Source: Pseudomonadota bacterium | GTDB taxonomy: Bacteria > Pseudomonadota > Gammaproteobacteria > Acidiferrobacterales > Acidiferrobacteraceae | NCBI GenBank assembly: GCA_021797365.1 | Contig: JAJZZU010000014.1 | Span: 1 to 18,088 of the forward strand | Direction: 5' to 3' | Length of the DNA stretch: 18,088 nt | Position numbers and translations under genes: made by a program | The notes under the pieces: generated by a model | Seen by the model: only the letters and a program-made list of their open reading frames with translations | Told to the model about the DNA's origin: nothing | The model's database searches: none | Shown here: positions 7,846 through 14,173 of the stretch, piece by piece | How positions within the stretch are numbered: the first letter of the stretch is position 1 | Layout of the letters: each line of letters opens with the position of its first letter

Positions 7846-7872
7846 TTGTCACCTTTATTTATTAACAGCGCC
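7846..7872 (-). repeat. Right terminal inverted repeat of the ISAzo13-family element
   Basis: Partner of 6571-6597 (25 of 27 matching). Followed at once by TTA (7873-7875), the second copy of the target triplet. Confidence 0.85.
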
Positions 7873-8088
7873 TTAGGCTTGTGTTCGGCGTTGTGATATT
7901 TCTGGTAGTGGTGGCGTTTTTCGTGGGCGGCTTCGAGTTCGCCCTCGCGTGCGCCGCCGTGTTCGGCGTTGCCGGGTTGTTGTTCTGCGCACCGTGGATC
8001 GCCATGGGTGAATGAGACCTGCCCTGCCATGGATGGCGTTGCGGCCTGCAATGAGGCGACGGCCCCTTACACGGGCGCCTTTCATTGC

Positions 8089-8102
8089 CCCCCGCATGGG
8101 GG
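8089..8102 (+). terminator. Possible weak terminator hairpin after the traD operon
   Basis: CCCCC-GCAT-GGGGG followed by TTTACG. The stem is only 5 bp and the T-run only 3, so this is weak. Its place, 74 bases after the last transfer-operon stop, makes a terminator reasonable. The rest of 8016-8262 shows no ORF or repeat I can support. Confidence 0.3.
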
Positions 8103-8262
8103 TTTACGTCTCGTCTGGTAACCCGGCATCCGCGCCCGTTCTCCATTCGTCTCCGGGGTCCTGCAAGCCTCGGCTCTCGCCCCCAGGCCGTGTCCGTTCG
8201 CGTCTCCCTATCAATCCCCACGCCAACGATAAAGCGCGTTGTCATGGGTCTTGCCGGTCGCC

Positions 8263-8288
8263 AAAAGCCGCTCACTCCCACGGCTTTT
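8263..8288 (+). promoter_or_regulatory. Hairpin with possible pseudoknot in the ardC leader
   Basis: AAAAGCCG (8263-8270) pairs perfectly with CGGCTTTT (8281-8288). The loop contains CTCAC (8271-8275), which could pair with GTGAG just downstream (8290-8294), giving a pseudoknot. It ends 52 bases before the ardC ATG. It may be a terminator/attenuator, as the stem ends in TTTT, or an RNA-structured operator; which one is not decidable from sequence. Confidence 0.35.
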
Positions 8289-8340
8289 CGTGAGGGGCGA
8301 GAGCCGACGCAAGACGCAGGACCACAAACAGGAGACGACC

Positions 8341-9291
8341 ATGAATACGAACAAGCGCAGGACGGATGCCAGAAGCCAGGTCAAGACCGAGGGGGCTCAA
8401 GGCCTCAACAATCCGCAGGGGGGTCAAACCTTCGACATTTACCAGACCGTCACAGATCAGATCCTGGAGGCCATGGAGACCGCCACGGGCCAAGGCCGCA
8501 GGCTGTGGGACGCCCAGCCGTCCTTACCGCTAAACCTCGCCACCAGCAAGCCCTACAGCGGTATGAACATCCTGATCTTGTGGGGTGCCGCGCTATCCCG
8601 CGGCTTCAAGTCCCTGTACTGGCTCACATACAAGCAAGCGTCCGACATGGGCGGCCAGGTCCGCAAGGGCGAGCATTCCGAATTGTGCATCTTCTATAAG
8701 CCCTGGGAGTCGCAGGAGACGAACGCGGAGACCGGCGAGGCCGAGACGAAAACCGGCGCGGTCCTGAAAAGCTTTCGCGTCTTTAACCTCGACCAGATCG
8801 ACGGCATACAGTCCCCGGCCACGAGAGCGCGCCCGGCCTTCGAGGTCCTGGCCGATGCCGAGCGCCTTTTGCAGAACACGCCGGCCCCCATCCGCGAAGG
8901 CGGCGCCCGCGCCTGCTACATACCGAGCCTGGACGAGATCCACATGCCCGCCCGCGAGACCTTCATAAGCCCCGAGGCGTTTTACTCGGTGGCCTACCAT
9001 GAAGCGACCCACTCGACGGGCCACCAGTCCCGTCTTGCCCGGCAGTTTTCAACCCGCTTCGGTGACGAGGCCTACGCCATGGAAGAACTGGTAGCGGAGC
9101 TTGGGGCCGCCTTCCTCTGCGCCGAGGTCGGCATCCTGCCCACAACCCGGGAGGACCATGCACAGTACTTGGCGAACTGGGTCCGCGTATTGCGCAGCGA
9201 TCGGAAGGCGATTTTTACGGCTGCCGCAGCCGCCAGCAAGGCCGCCGCGTTCATCAAGGGGCACGGCGAGGCGCAGCCGGAGGCCGCCTAA
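8341..9291 (+). CDS. ardC: ArdC-type antirestriction protein (ssDNA-binding plus zincin-like domain)
   Basis: A protein of 316 aa. Residues 30-150 form the N-terminal ArdC/TraC-like ssDNA-binding domain (FDIYQTVTDQILEAME, then PYSGMNILILW, YWLTYKQASDMGGQVRKGE). Residues 185-300 form a metallopeptidase-like domain with the zinc motif HEATH (220-224, HExxH) and the downstream MEELVAELGAAFLC helix that offers the third ligand (Glu249 or Glu253). Members protect incoming single-stranded plasmid DNA in the recipient from restriction. The ATG at 8341 is preferred to a longer upstream frame because AGGAG lies at 8331-8335 and the family begins near here. It is followed closely by its own terminator. 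The neighbourhood of relaxase and coupling protein fits early expression in the recipient. Confidence 0.88.
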   Translation: MNTNKRRTDARSQVKTEGAQGLNNPQGGQTFDIYQTVTDQILEAMETATGQGRRLWDAQPSLPLNLATSKPYSGMNILILWGAALSRGFKSLYWLTYKQASDMGGQVRKGEHSELCIFYKPWESQETNAETGEAETKTGAVLKSFRVFNLDQIDGIQSPATRARPAFEVLADAERLLQNTPAPIREGGARACYIPSLDEIHMPARETFISPEAFYSVAYHEATHSTGHQSRLARQFSTRFGDEAYAMEELVAELGAAFLCAEVGILPTTREDHAQYLANWVRVLRSDRKAIFTAAAAASKAAAFIKGHGEAQPEAA

Positions 9292-9299
9292 ACGCTCAC

Positions 9300-9331
9300 A
9301 GCCCCCGGCCAGCGATGGTCGGGGGCTTTCT
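9300..9331 (+). terminator. Rho-independent terminator after ardC
   Basis: AGCCCCCG (9300-9307) pairs with CGGGGGCT (9320-9327); GCC/GGT extend the stem to 11 bp around a 6-nt loop, and TTTC follows. It lies 8 bases after the ardC stop. Confidence 0.75.
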
Positions 9332-9374
9332 GCCGACCTGGTACCGCCCGTGCCAATTCCACGGCCGAAAAATC

Positions 9375-9441
9375 GGACTATTATCGGTGACGCATCATCG
9401 AAACGACTTGCTTAAATATGATTCGTCACCGATAATAGGCC
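9375..9441. repeat. Long inverted repeat, 24-nt arms with 19-nt spacer
   Basis: The left arm is 9375-9398 and the right arm 9418-9441; 22 of 24 positions pair. The central 15 bp, CTATTATCGGTGACG (9378-9392) and its exact complement at 9424-9438, are perfect. It lies 25 bases upstream of a small basic protein with an AT-hook core. It could be a regulator operator, a nicking or replication site, or the footprint of a small element; the sequence alone does not decide. Confidence 0.75.
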
Positions 9442-9466
9442 CATAAAATGCGTTCGGAGATTACCC

Positions 9467-9676
9467 ATGAGACGGAAGGTGGGCGACCACGCTAAAATCG
9501 CAAACAAGCGGGGCCGTCCAGCCAGCCCCATCGGACGCCATACCCGCAACGCCGAGGCGGCGCGGCGCTATCGGGCGCGGAAGAGGATGGAGAGGGAAGC
9601 CCGACGAGACCCGCGCCAGCCGTTGCGGTCGGCGATTATCGACCTGTCGGCCGTGGCGACGTGGAAGCGGGGTTAG
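9467..9676 (+). CDS. Small basic DNA-binding-like protein with AT-hook core, 69 aa
   Basis: A protein of 69 aa. Residues 9-20 contain KRGRPASP, a canonical AT-hook core (RGRP) that binds the minor groove of AT-rich DNA. The middle, RNAEAARRYRARKRMEREAR, is a highly basic helix. It ends with SAIIDLSAVATWKRG. The start ATG at 9467 has GGAG at 9455-9458, eight bases away. It sits directly behind the long inverted repeat, so it may bind that site or regulate itself there (inference). No family was recognised, but the AT hook and charge make nucleic-acid binding likely. Confidence 0.6.
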   Translation: MRRKVGDHAKIANKRGRPASPIGRHTRNAEAARRYRARKRMEREARRDPRQPLRSAIIDLSAVATWKRG

Positions 9677-10104
9677 TATGTGGAATGGGACAAATCGTGG
9701 TCCCCGAAATGGGGCGTCACTAACTCGCGTTCGCGAAAGACCGCCAGGCCATCCGAGCCGGCCGGCGCAACCGCTCCACGGGTGCGATCACGCGGGCGCT
9801 GTTGAAGGAGGTGGGGCGGCGGGCTGCACTAGATACAGCGCTGCCAACGCCCCGCTTGGACGGCCTCCCAGAGCGCCCATTCGCTGACCACGATCACGCC
9901 CGTTCGGATCCCCAGGCTCTGAGTCCAGGTCGCGCAGGGTGACCCCCTGGCGGTTGCGCCAGGCGAGCACATAGACCGTTCCCGTGGTCACATCCTTAGT
10001 AGACAGTAAGGTCGTCTGACATGCGCCCATTCTAATGCGGTGCCGCATAAAATGGACCCCGGGGGAAAGAGGGGGCGAGAGCGACGGGGCATGGCGACCG
10101 GTGA
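9677..10104. other. 428-base stretch without a convincing gene
   Basis: Short ORFs exist on both strands but none has a ribosome binding site and coherent composition. On the minus strand, the pieces TGTVYVLAWRNRQGVTLRDL and, in another frame, GVIVVSEWALWEAVQAGRWQ (about 9830-9985) look protein-like and could be a frameshifted relic; this is weak. No repeat was found. Composition falls towards lower GC at its right end, where the defence-like cluster starts. Confidence 0.4.
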
Positions 10105-10635
10105 TTATTGAACTGTACATCGAGGCGTGTCCAAACCCAATAACTCCGGATGTTGTCGTAAATAATCAAAAGCCCATGGTTGAATGTTGTATGCGAATCC
10201 TGATAAATTCCCAATGTTCGCCGACCGGTATAGTATTTTTTCGTGTACAAGTCCGCTAACTACACCGTTTCCAATACTCAGGTATTGAGTCCTCGTCTCA
10301 TTGTCAATATATTCCCTTAATATGGTCTTTTCATGCGGCGTTAGATCATGAAGCCTTTTTACTTTTGCCTTCCTCCACATGATTTCTTCTAGGCGTTCTA
10401 TTGGCCAGCGAACTGTCAAGGAAATGGGATCTGACAGACCCATTCCAAGAAGAACTGCGAACGATAACCCAAAGTACAATCTGTCATGAGAAAGCACGGC
10501 GGACATACCTAAACCAGATATAAGCCATCGTGGTCCCCAAAGCAAAAGCGCTAGGACTACGATAAATCCCCATAGATAGCGCTGCAACACCCTAACCCAT
10601 TCTATGGCAGCCGCCATCCATTCTGATTCCGCCAT
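10105..10635 (-). CDS. SieB-like superinfection exclusion membrane protein
   Basis: A protein of 176 aa with two hydrophobic segments (about 17-40 and 52-68), then a cytoplasmic domain. The cytoplasmic part has LTPHEKTILREYIDNETRTQ, ILYRSANIGNLSGFAYNIQP and WAFDYLRQHPELL. Such a layout (two membrane helices, then an L-T-P-x-E-K-x-x-L helix and an F-N-I-like strand and W-x-x-x-x-L-x-x-H-P) is what I know from the SieB family (superinfection exclusion protein B). Those proteins, first described in lambdoid phages, block growth of other phages. The ATG at 10635 follows AAGGA. The gene is 48 bases behind the broken gene at 10684-11702 in the same direction. GC is clearly lower than in the transfer region, a sign of separate origin. 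Recognition is from memory, without a search. Confidence 0.65.
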   Translation of the reverse strand: MAESEWMAAAIEWVRVLQRYLWGFIVVLALLLWGPRWLISGLGMSAVLSHDRLYFGLSFAVLLGMGLSDPISLTVRWPIERLEEIMWRKAKVKRLHDLTPHEKTILREYIDNETRTQYLSIGNGVVSGLVHEKILYRSANIGNLSGFAYNIQPWAFDYLRQHPELLGLDTPRCTVQ

Positions 10636-10683
10636 CAGGAGTCCTTACCACATCGCGATCGTGTCATAGAGGATGTCGCCGCC

Positions 10684-11702
10684 TCACGAAAGAGTCGTCT
10701 CATTCCAGTCCCCCATTGCCAAAAGGGCGGCAACGATATTCATAGTGCCGAGAGCCTCTCGGCGCGTGAAGGGTTGCCGGGGTTTGCCCTCACGATGAGC
10801 GGCTGCGTCGGTGAGGTGCTTAACGGCTCTGTGCAGGAACAAGAGGCGCTCATTTTTTAGCATTCCGTTTCGAGAATTATCATTATCATCTGACTGGTCT
10901 TGGGCAGCGGTCGGCGTCGTAGTGCTCTTCTTGGTGCAGAAACTGCGCTCTGACCGCGTAATGTCTTTGCCTAAACCATGCATAGTCCAGTAACACGCCA
11001 GAGCTTTCCGGCAGGAGGCCGCAGAGGCCCCAGAGAGCCCCGCCCATGCATAGTCCAGTAACACGCCAGAGCTTTCCGGCAGTCCTCGACCGCGTCGTCG
11101 TATTGCCCAAGCCATAGGTGCTGGCGGGCCTCTGTGAGACACGCAATGTAGTCGGTTTCCGCAGTGGCTTTCGGGAGAGCTGGGATCTCAAAAAGGAGGA
11201 AATCGCCGTACCCAACCTGCTTGAGGATGTCGATCCAAGCGCTTTGATTGACCGTAAAAACGATGTGTTCAGCTTTCATGCCCACATCCTCTTGGCGTTG
11301 GGTCAGCACCATAATGTTTAGTAAGAAGCTGAGTCCTGCGCCACCACGGTACTCCTCTAGCGCCTCAATCTGATCGGGTGCGAGGTCGACATACATAGTG
11401 AGGTATTCTCTGTGTTCCTGTGTATATGTGTTGACCCAGGCGGGGCTGTCTGTATAGAGGTGCCCGAGCGCAATGAGCGGCTTAGTAGTCTGAGCGGAAA
11501 TGCGGCCACTGATACTATGGAGCGAGATCGGTGCGGGAGTGGATGATGGCGTCGCAGAGCCGCCACGGTTTTCAGGGGGCGTAGCAATTATGTTCATCTC
11601 GACATTAAATCCTAATCGGATATGACGGCCGAGCTTTTTCTCTCCCTGTACGCCGTGCGGCCGAAGTTCTACTATCGTGTAACCCTGGCAATCAAGCCCC
11701 AT
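10684..11702 (-). pseudogene. Uncharacterised ~316-aa protein gene, frame broken by a 68-bp tandem duplication
   Basis: The gene starts at ATG 11702 (MGLDCQGYTIVELRPHG) behind AAGGAA; a TTG at 11792 is less likely. The first 243 codons run to the sequence AVEDCRKALACYWTMHG (about 11043-11095). There a 68-bp duplication (39-bp repeats at 10976-11014 and 11044-11082) shifts the frame, and the protein ends at 10971. With one unit removed the frame continues through LGKDITRSERSF to the stop at 10684, giving 316 aa. The span 1019 minus 68 is 951, exactly 317 codons. The protein has no signal peptide. Patterns such as VNQSAWIDILKQVGYGDFLL and a TPR-like ARQHLWLGQYDDAVEDCRKA recur in an uncharacterised group I have seen, without known function. 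Confidence 0.7.
10976..11082. repeat. 39-bp direct repeat, period 68 bp
   Basis: The 39 bases at 10976-11014 (starting CCATGCATAGTCCAG) recur identically at 11044-11082. The 29-bp region between them belongs to one unit of 68 bp. Since 68 is not divisible by three, one unit more or less toggles the reading frame of the surrounding gene. Confidence 0.9.
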
Positions 11703-12115
11703 TATCGATTCCTTCGGTCTTGGTATATGCGCGCATGATACTCCTTGATTCGTGCCCCACCGCGATATGGGGCGAATCCCAACAATTGACAAGGTCGGTC
11801 GCGCTTGTAACGGTGTTATGGTTTCCTATCCAAAACGCAAATCCGGCCACATGGCCAAGGAATCTATCCCAGTGACCGAGGATGCCATCCGTAGCTACTG
11901 GGGCGGCGGGGTAACGACATCGTCGTGTCCTCGTTCGTTGCACATGTCCAGCCGTCGGTGTATGACCGCGCCGCTTCCACCGCAACATGGCTTGCGAACG
12001 AGGTCGCGAAGGTTTCAGCGCTGTCATGTCAGATACCGGCGTGAAATCCCTGCTGACGGCGTCGTCCGGCACCCTCAAGGCAGTTTGGCCAAGCGACAAG
12101 GCGGGGGCACCCCAG
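11703..12115. other. 413-base gap between the broken gene and the retron RT
   Basis: No ORF here has a good start and plausible protein features; two antiparallel 135-codon frames overlap each other and both neighbours. A 9-bp inverted repeat, CCTCGTTCG (11929-11937) with CGAACGAGG (11995-12003), encloses a smaller CGGT-GTATG-ACCG hairpin. This could be a terminator-free RNA structure or chance in GC-rich DNA. Confidence 0.35.
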
Positions 12116-13204
12116 TTAGCCCGCCCCCAGTGACGAGGCGGACTTTGGCGGCCATCTGATGGGGTTATGGCCGACTCCCGGGTAGTAAGGTCTCGGCCGC
12201 CGAGCGCGCGCGTTGGTGTTCACTAAAGACAACAAGCGGCCCCGGGTTCCCACCGCGCGCAGCCGGAAACGGTCATCAACGTGGGCGATGTGATCGAGAA
12301 CACCAAGGAGGCGTCGGGCAGCATGGGGCTTTTCCGCGTCCGGAGACGCCCGCAGCGCGCGGTCCAGCGCTTTTGCTTTCCGGTGTTGCGGGCCTGTGGC
12401 AACCATCTTGCCATTACGAATACCAACGCCCGTAACACGCTTGTATGCCCGTTTCGGGTAAATCCAGGACTTACCGGAATGGAGTTCTAATCCTGCCTTG
12501 GCGAGGAGGCGGCGCGTCCATTCGAGGTCCGTTAGCGAGGCGCACGGCATGCTCAGTGTGATGTCATCGACATAGACCGACATGTTGCCCCCGCGGGCCT
12601 TTGCGCGGCGATGCAGTTTCTCGAAAAGTCTCCGATGACAATAGAAAGCGAGAACTTCACTGTGGACGCCCCCTGTGGGGAGATGGCCTGTATGGGGGTC
12701 CCCCAGGTTCTTCCGATAACAGCAGAGCTTGGCCAAGATAATGGCCACATCATCGGCGCACAGCATCTCGTCGCGAAAGAACTTTCGGACCATCCGAAAC
12801 ACCGTCGACGGGTAGAATTGACGGATGTCGGCTTTTAGGATGGGGGTGTGGCCGATGTGCTGCTGGGCGTTGGTCAGGAAAGATCGCTTGCGCACGCCGG
12901 AGTGACGGAAGTCTGAAGGTCGCACGCGCCTCAAAAGGGTGGCTATTCTGGCGTGGATGGCGCGTAACTCTTTGGCGGCCTGTTGAATTTCGCGGCCTTT
13001 ACGGTCCCAAACGTGATAGTTGCCGGGTCGATCCGCCAACCGTTCGAGATTGGCGGCGCCTCCGCGCCACCCTAGTACTGCGCATAGGGTGCCTAATCCG
13101 CGAATCTTATAAAGGGCGCACTGATCAAGAGTGTACTGCTTTTTGGGGCGCTCCAATCTCTTCTTTGTCGGCCTCTTTTTCCGAGCTTTCGTCTCTGTTT
13201 TCAT
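12116..13204 (-). CDS. Retron reverse transcriptase
   Basis: A protein of 362 aa. The retron-specific X motif is NAQQH (112-116, NAxxH) and the Y motif is VTG (257-259 in YKRVTGVGIRNGK). The polymerase core has KADIRQFYPS (catalytic Asp126), LPTGGVHSEVLAF (175-187) and YVDD (211-214). The N-terminal ~20 residues are very basic, and the C-terminal thumb ends in a Pro/Arg-rich tail. These features mark a retron RT rather than a group II intron or DGR enzyme. It would make msDNA by copying a structured RNA encoded nearby, priming from a 2'-OH of an internal G. The ATG at 13204 lies 80 bases inside the HTH gene, so the two are translationally linked. Adjacent upstream are the HTH gene, a small ORF and the candidate msr-msd RNA. 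Confidence 0.93.
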   Translation of the reverse strand: MKTETKARKKRPTKKRLERPKKQYTLDQCALYKIRGLGTLCAVLGWRGGAANLERLADRPGNYHVWDRKGREIQQAAKELRAIHARIATLLRRVRPSDFRHSGVRKRSFLTNAQQHIGHTPILKADIRQFYPSTVFRMVRKFFRDEMLCADDVAIILAKLCCYRKNLGDPHTGHLPTGGVHSEVLAFYCHRRLFEKLHRRAKARGGNMSVYVDDITLSMPCASLTDLEWTRRLLAKAGLELHSGKSWIYPKRAYKRVTGVGIRNGKMVATGPQHRKAKALDRALRASPDAEKPHAARRLLGVLDHIAHVDDRFRLRAVGTRGRLLSLVNTNARARRPRPYYPGVGHNPIRWPPKSASSLGAG

Positions 13205-13475
13205 GCGTGACCCATTGAAAGAACTTCAGCAAACGCTTTGCTCGAGCCGCCCGGCCCTTGTCTGCGGGATCCACGACTGTGTCCTTGAACAAAAGGAACG
13301 TGGATGGCGGTACATCGAACACTTTCGCGTATCGGTCGAGCAGGGCGATCGAAACTGTTTTACGACCCGATTCGACCTCGGACAAATATGAGCGCGATAT
13401 ACCCAGCTCGGCGGCGAGATCCGCTTGTCTCATTCGGTGAAACTCTCGCGTAAGTCGCAAGGCGGTATGAAGCAT
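13125..13475 (-). CDS. Retron-associated Cro/C1-type HTH protein
   Basis: A protein of 116 aa. Residues 4-57 form a Cro/C1 helix-turn-helix: ALRLTREFHRMRQADLAAEL, then GISRSYLSEVESGRKTVSIA and LLDRYAKVFDVPPSTFLLF. The C-terminal half (65-116) is charged (ADKGRAARAKRLLKFFQWVT, then an acidic/basic tail). The ATG at 13475 is preferred to an upstream start because GGAGG lies seven bases before it and the HTH begins there. It overlaps the RT start by 80 bases. From memory, retrons with a small Cro/C1-like HTH partner are grouped as type VI; assignment here is by gene content only. It may be effector, msDNA-binding partner or transcriptional regulator of the locus. Confidence 0.85.
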   Translation of the reverse strand: MLHTALRLTREFHRMRQADLAAELGISRSYLSEVESGRKTVSIALLDRYAKVFDVPPSTFLLFKDTVVDPADKGRAARAKRLLKFFQWVTHENRDESSEKEADKEEIGAPQKAVHS

Positions 13476-13519
13476 ATGGCACCTCCAATAAGGATAAGGG
13501 GGTGATGCGAGTCCTGGTA

Positions 13520-13648
13520 TCACAACAACTTCCTGAGCACTTCTATCAGGCGCAGGATGAAAAATCCCCACTTCAAAGTCGCCGGATTCAGAAGCACTTC
13601 CTTGTACCAGGGTCGCTTAGACCGTCGTCGGGTATTGCTCTTGGACAT
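13520..13648 (-). CDS. Hidden 42-aa basic/hydrophobic small protein in the retron leader
   Basis: ATG at 13648 to TGA at 13520, 43 codons. The N-terminus is strongly basic (MSKSNTRRRSKRPWYKE) and the C-terminus is an amphipathic or membrane-seeking helix (TLKWGFFILRLIEVLRKLL). This is the profile of small membrane-active toxins or membrane-anchored peptides. GGAGGG at 13660-13655 is a strong Shine-Dalgarno with six bases to the ATG. Its GGAG lies within the 3' arm of the longest hairpin of the candidate msr-msd RNA (13657-13705). The HTH gene starts 44 bases downstream in the same direction. The start region and first codons overlap the candidate RNA (a2 segment 13615-13627). Real translation is an inference from the ribosome binding site and protein character. 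It is too short for ordinary gene callers. Confidence 0.6.
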   Translation of the reverse strand: MSKSNTRRRSKRPWYKEVLLNPATLKWGFFILRLIEVLRKLL

Positions 13649-13844
13649 AACATGCCCTCCGTGTTCGACACCGCATCATTGCGGTGCCCCCTCGCGAACA
13701 CGGAGTGCGGATCAGACGACGGCCCTCACCCCACTTCCCAAGCACGACGAGCACCCTCGCTCGTCGTGTAACCCCCCGGCCCGGTACGGGATGCTCCCGC
13801 GCCGATGCCGGCGGCCACGCCGGTTGTACACCGACGGTTTAAAC
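13615..13844 (-). ncRNA. Candidate retron msr-msd RNA, about 230 nt
   Basis: Read on the minus strand, upstream of the HTH and RT genes. Candidate a1 is GTTTAAACCGTCG (13844-13832); candidate a2 is CGACGGTCTAAGC (13627-13615). They pair at 12 of 13 positions, counting one G-U, and enclose four hairpins. H1: CCGGCG/CGCCGG (13808-13823). H2: CGGGA/TCCCG with extension (13782-13804). H3: perfect 10 bp CACGACGAGC/GCTCGTCGTG (13743-13768). H4: 11 bp CTCCGTGTTCG/CGAACACGGAG plus an inner 7 bp CACCGCA/TGCGGTG (13657-13705). This matches retron layout: complementary ends, short msr stems, then a long msd stem (H4 probably). The priming G cannot be fixed from sequence. An alternative pairing of 13715-13722 with 13622-13629 competes with a1/a2. 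Confidence 0.65.
13657..13705 (-). promoter_or_regulatory. H4 hairpin masking the Shine-Dalgarno of the 42-aa ORF
   Basis: The outer 11-bp stem pairs 13695-13705 with 13657-13667. Bases 13660-13657 (GGAG) form the Shine-Dalgarno core of the ATG at 13648. When folded, the ribosome binding site is paired; when opened, it is exposed. The asymmetric internal loop (8 nt against 1) separates it from a perfect 7-bp inner stem. Confidence 0.6.
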
Positions 13845-14173
13845 AGGAGCTTGCGCCCCCACAGACCTTACGGTCCCATGCTGTGCGAAGGTAGCGCCCC
13901 AACCCTCGGGACGGATCCATTGCAACACCCGACAGCGAGTGTAGCACCGCTCTTCTTGTGTCGCCAGTAGCGAACAACAGGTAACGAAGAATCGGGTGTC
14001 GCGGCCAGTTGGGCAGCCCCACGGGGAAGTTTTGTTGAGCGTCGGGTGGGGGCGAGGGTAGCCTGAAGCTTGGCAAGGTGGAGTGGAGCAGAATTCACCT
14101 CCAAACCGCGCTAGAATGCCAGGAGAACACCGACCCGGCCCACCGGGCACTCTTGGCCACCCGAGATCACTGC
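13845..14173. other. Gap of 329 bases between retron and restriction remnant
   Basis: This should hold the retron promoter (reading left) but no clear -35/-10 pair with normal spacing was found on the minus strand. Overlapping 78-116 codon frames on the minus strand lack ribosome binding sites and look like non-coding GC-rich sequence. Confidence 0.4.

Larger units (their letters stand above)
6571..7872 (-). mobile_element. ISAzo13-family insertion sequence, 1302 bp, complete
   Basis: Terminal inverted repeats of 27 bp (6571-6597 and 7846-7872) match at 25 positions. The outermost bases are GGCACC at the left and, read inwards, GGCGCT at the right. The shared inner part is GTTAATAAATAAAGGTGACA. 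A direct TTA flanks both ends (6568-6570 and 7873-7875), consistent with a 3-bp target duplication. The element holds one transposase gene. The perfect restoration of the host reading frame upon excision supports these exact ends. Confidence 0.85.
6564..8015 (+). pseudogene. 48-aa two-helix membrane protein gene split by the ISAzo13-family element
   Basis: AAGGAGG at 6551-6557 and ATG GTT AGG at 6564 begin a gene overlapping the traD stop. After three codons the IS begins; the broken frame reads only MVRHR. Removing 6571-7872 and one of the two flanking TTA triplets joins ATGGTTA to GGCTTGTG (7876 onward) and restores a frame to TGA at 8013-8015. The product is 48 aa, MVRLVFGVVIFLVVVAFFVG then a second hydrophobic helix ending CAPWIAMGE. 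Two membrane helices in so short a protein, coupled to traD, suggest a small inner-membrane partner of the transfer machinery (inference). The gene is inactivated in this copy. Confidence 0.75.

Noticed and set aside
9788..10120. 110-codon minus-strand frame downstream of the SieB-like gene
   Set aside because: Low-complexity Pro/Ala end, no start signal; at best a frameshifted relic, so only mentioned in the gap entry.
11752..12159. 135-codon plus-strand frame, possible gene between the broken gene and the RT
   Set aside because: No ribosome binding site, overlaps the RT end and an equally long antisense frame; no protein motif.
13502..13970. Plus-strand frames of 89 and 137 codons over the candidate retron RNA
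   Set aside because: Antisense to the structured RNA and the 42-aa ORF; no ribosome binding site and Pro/Arg/His-rich composition.
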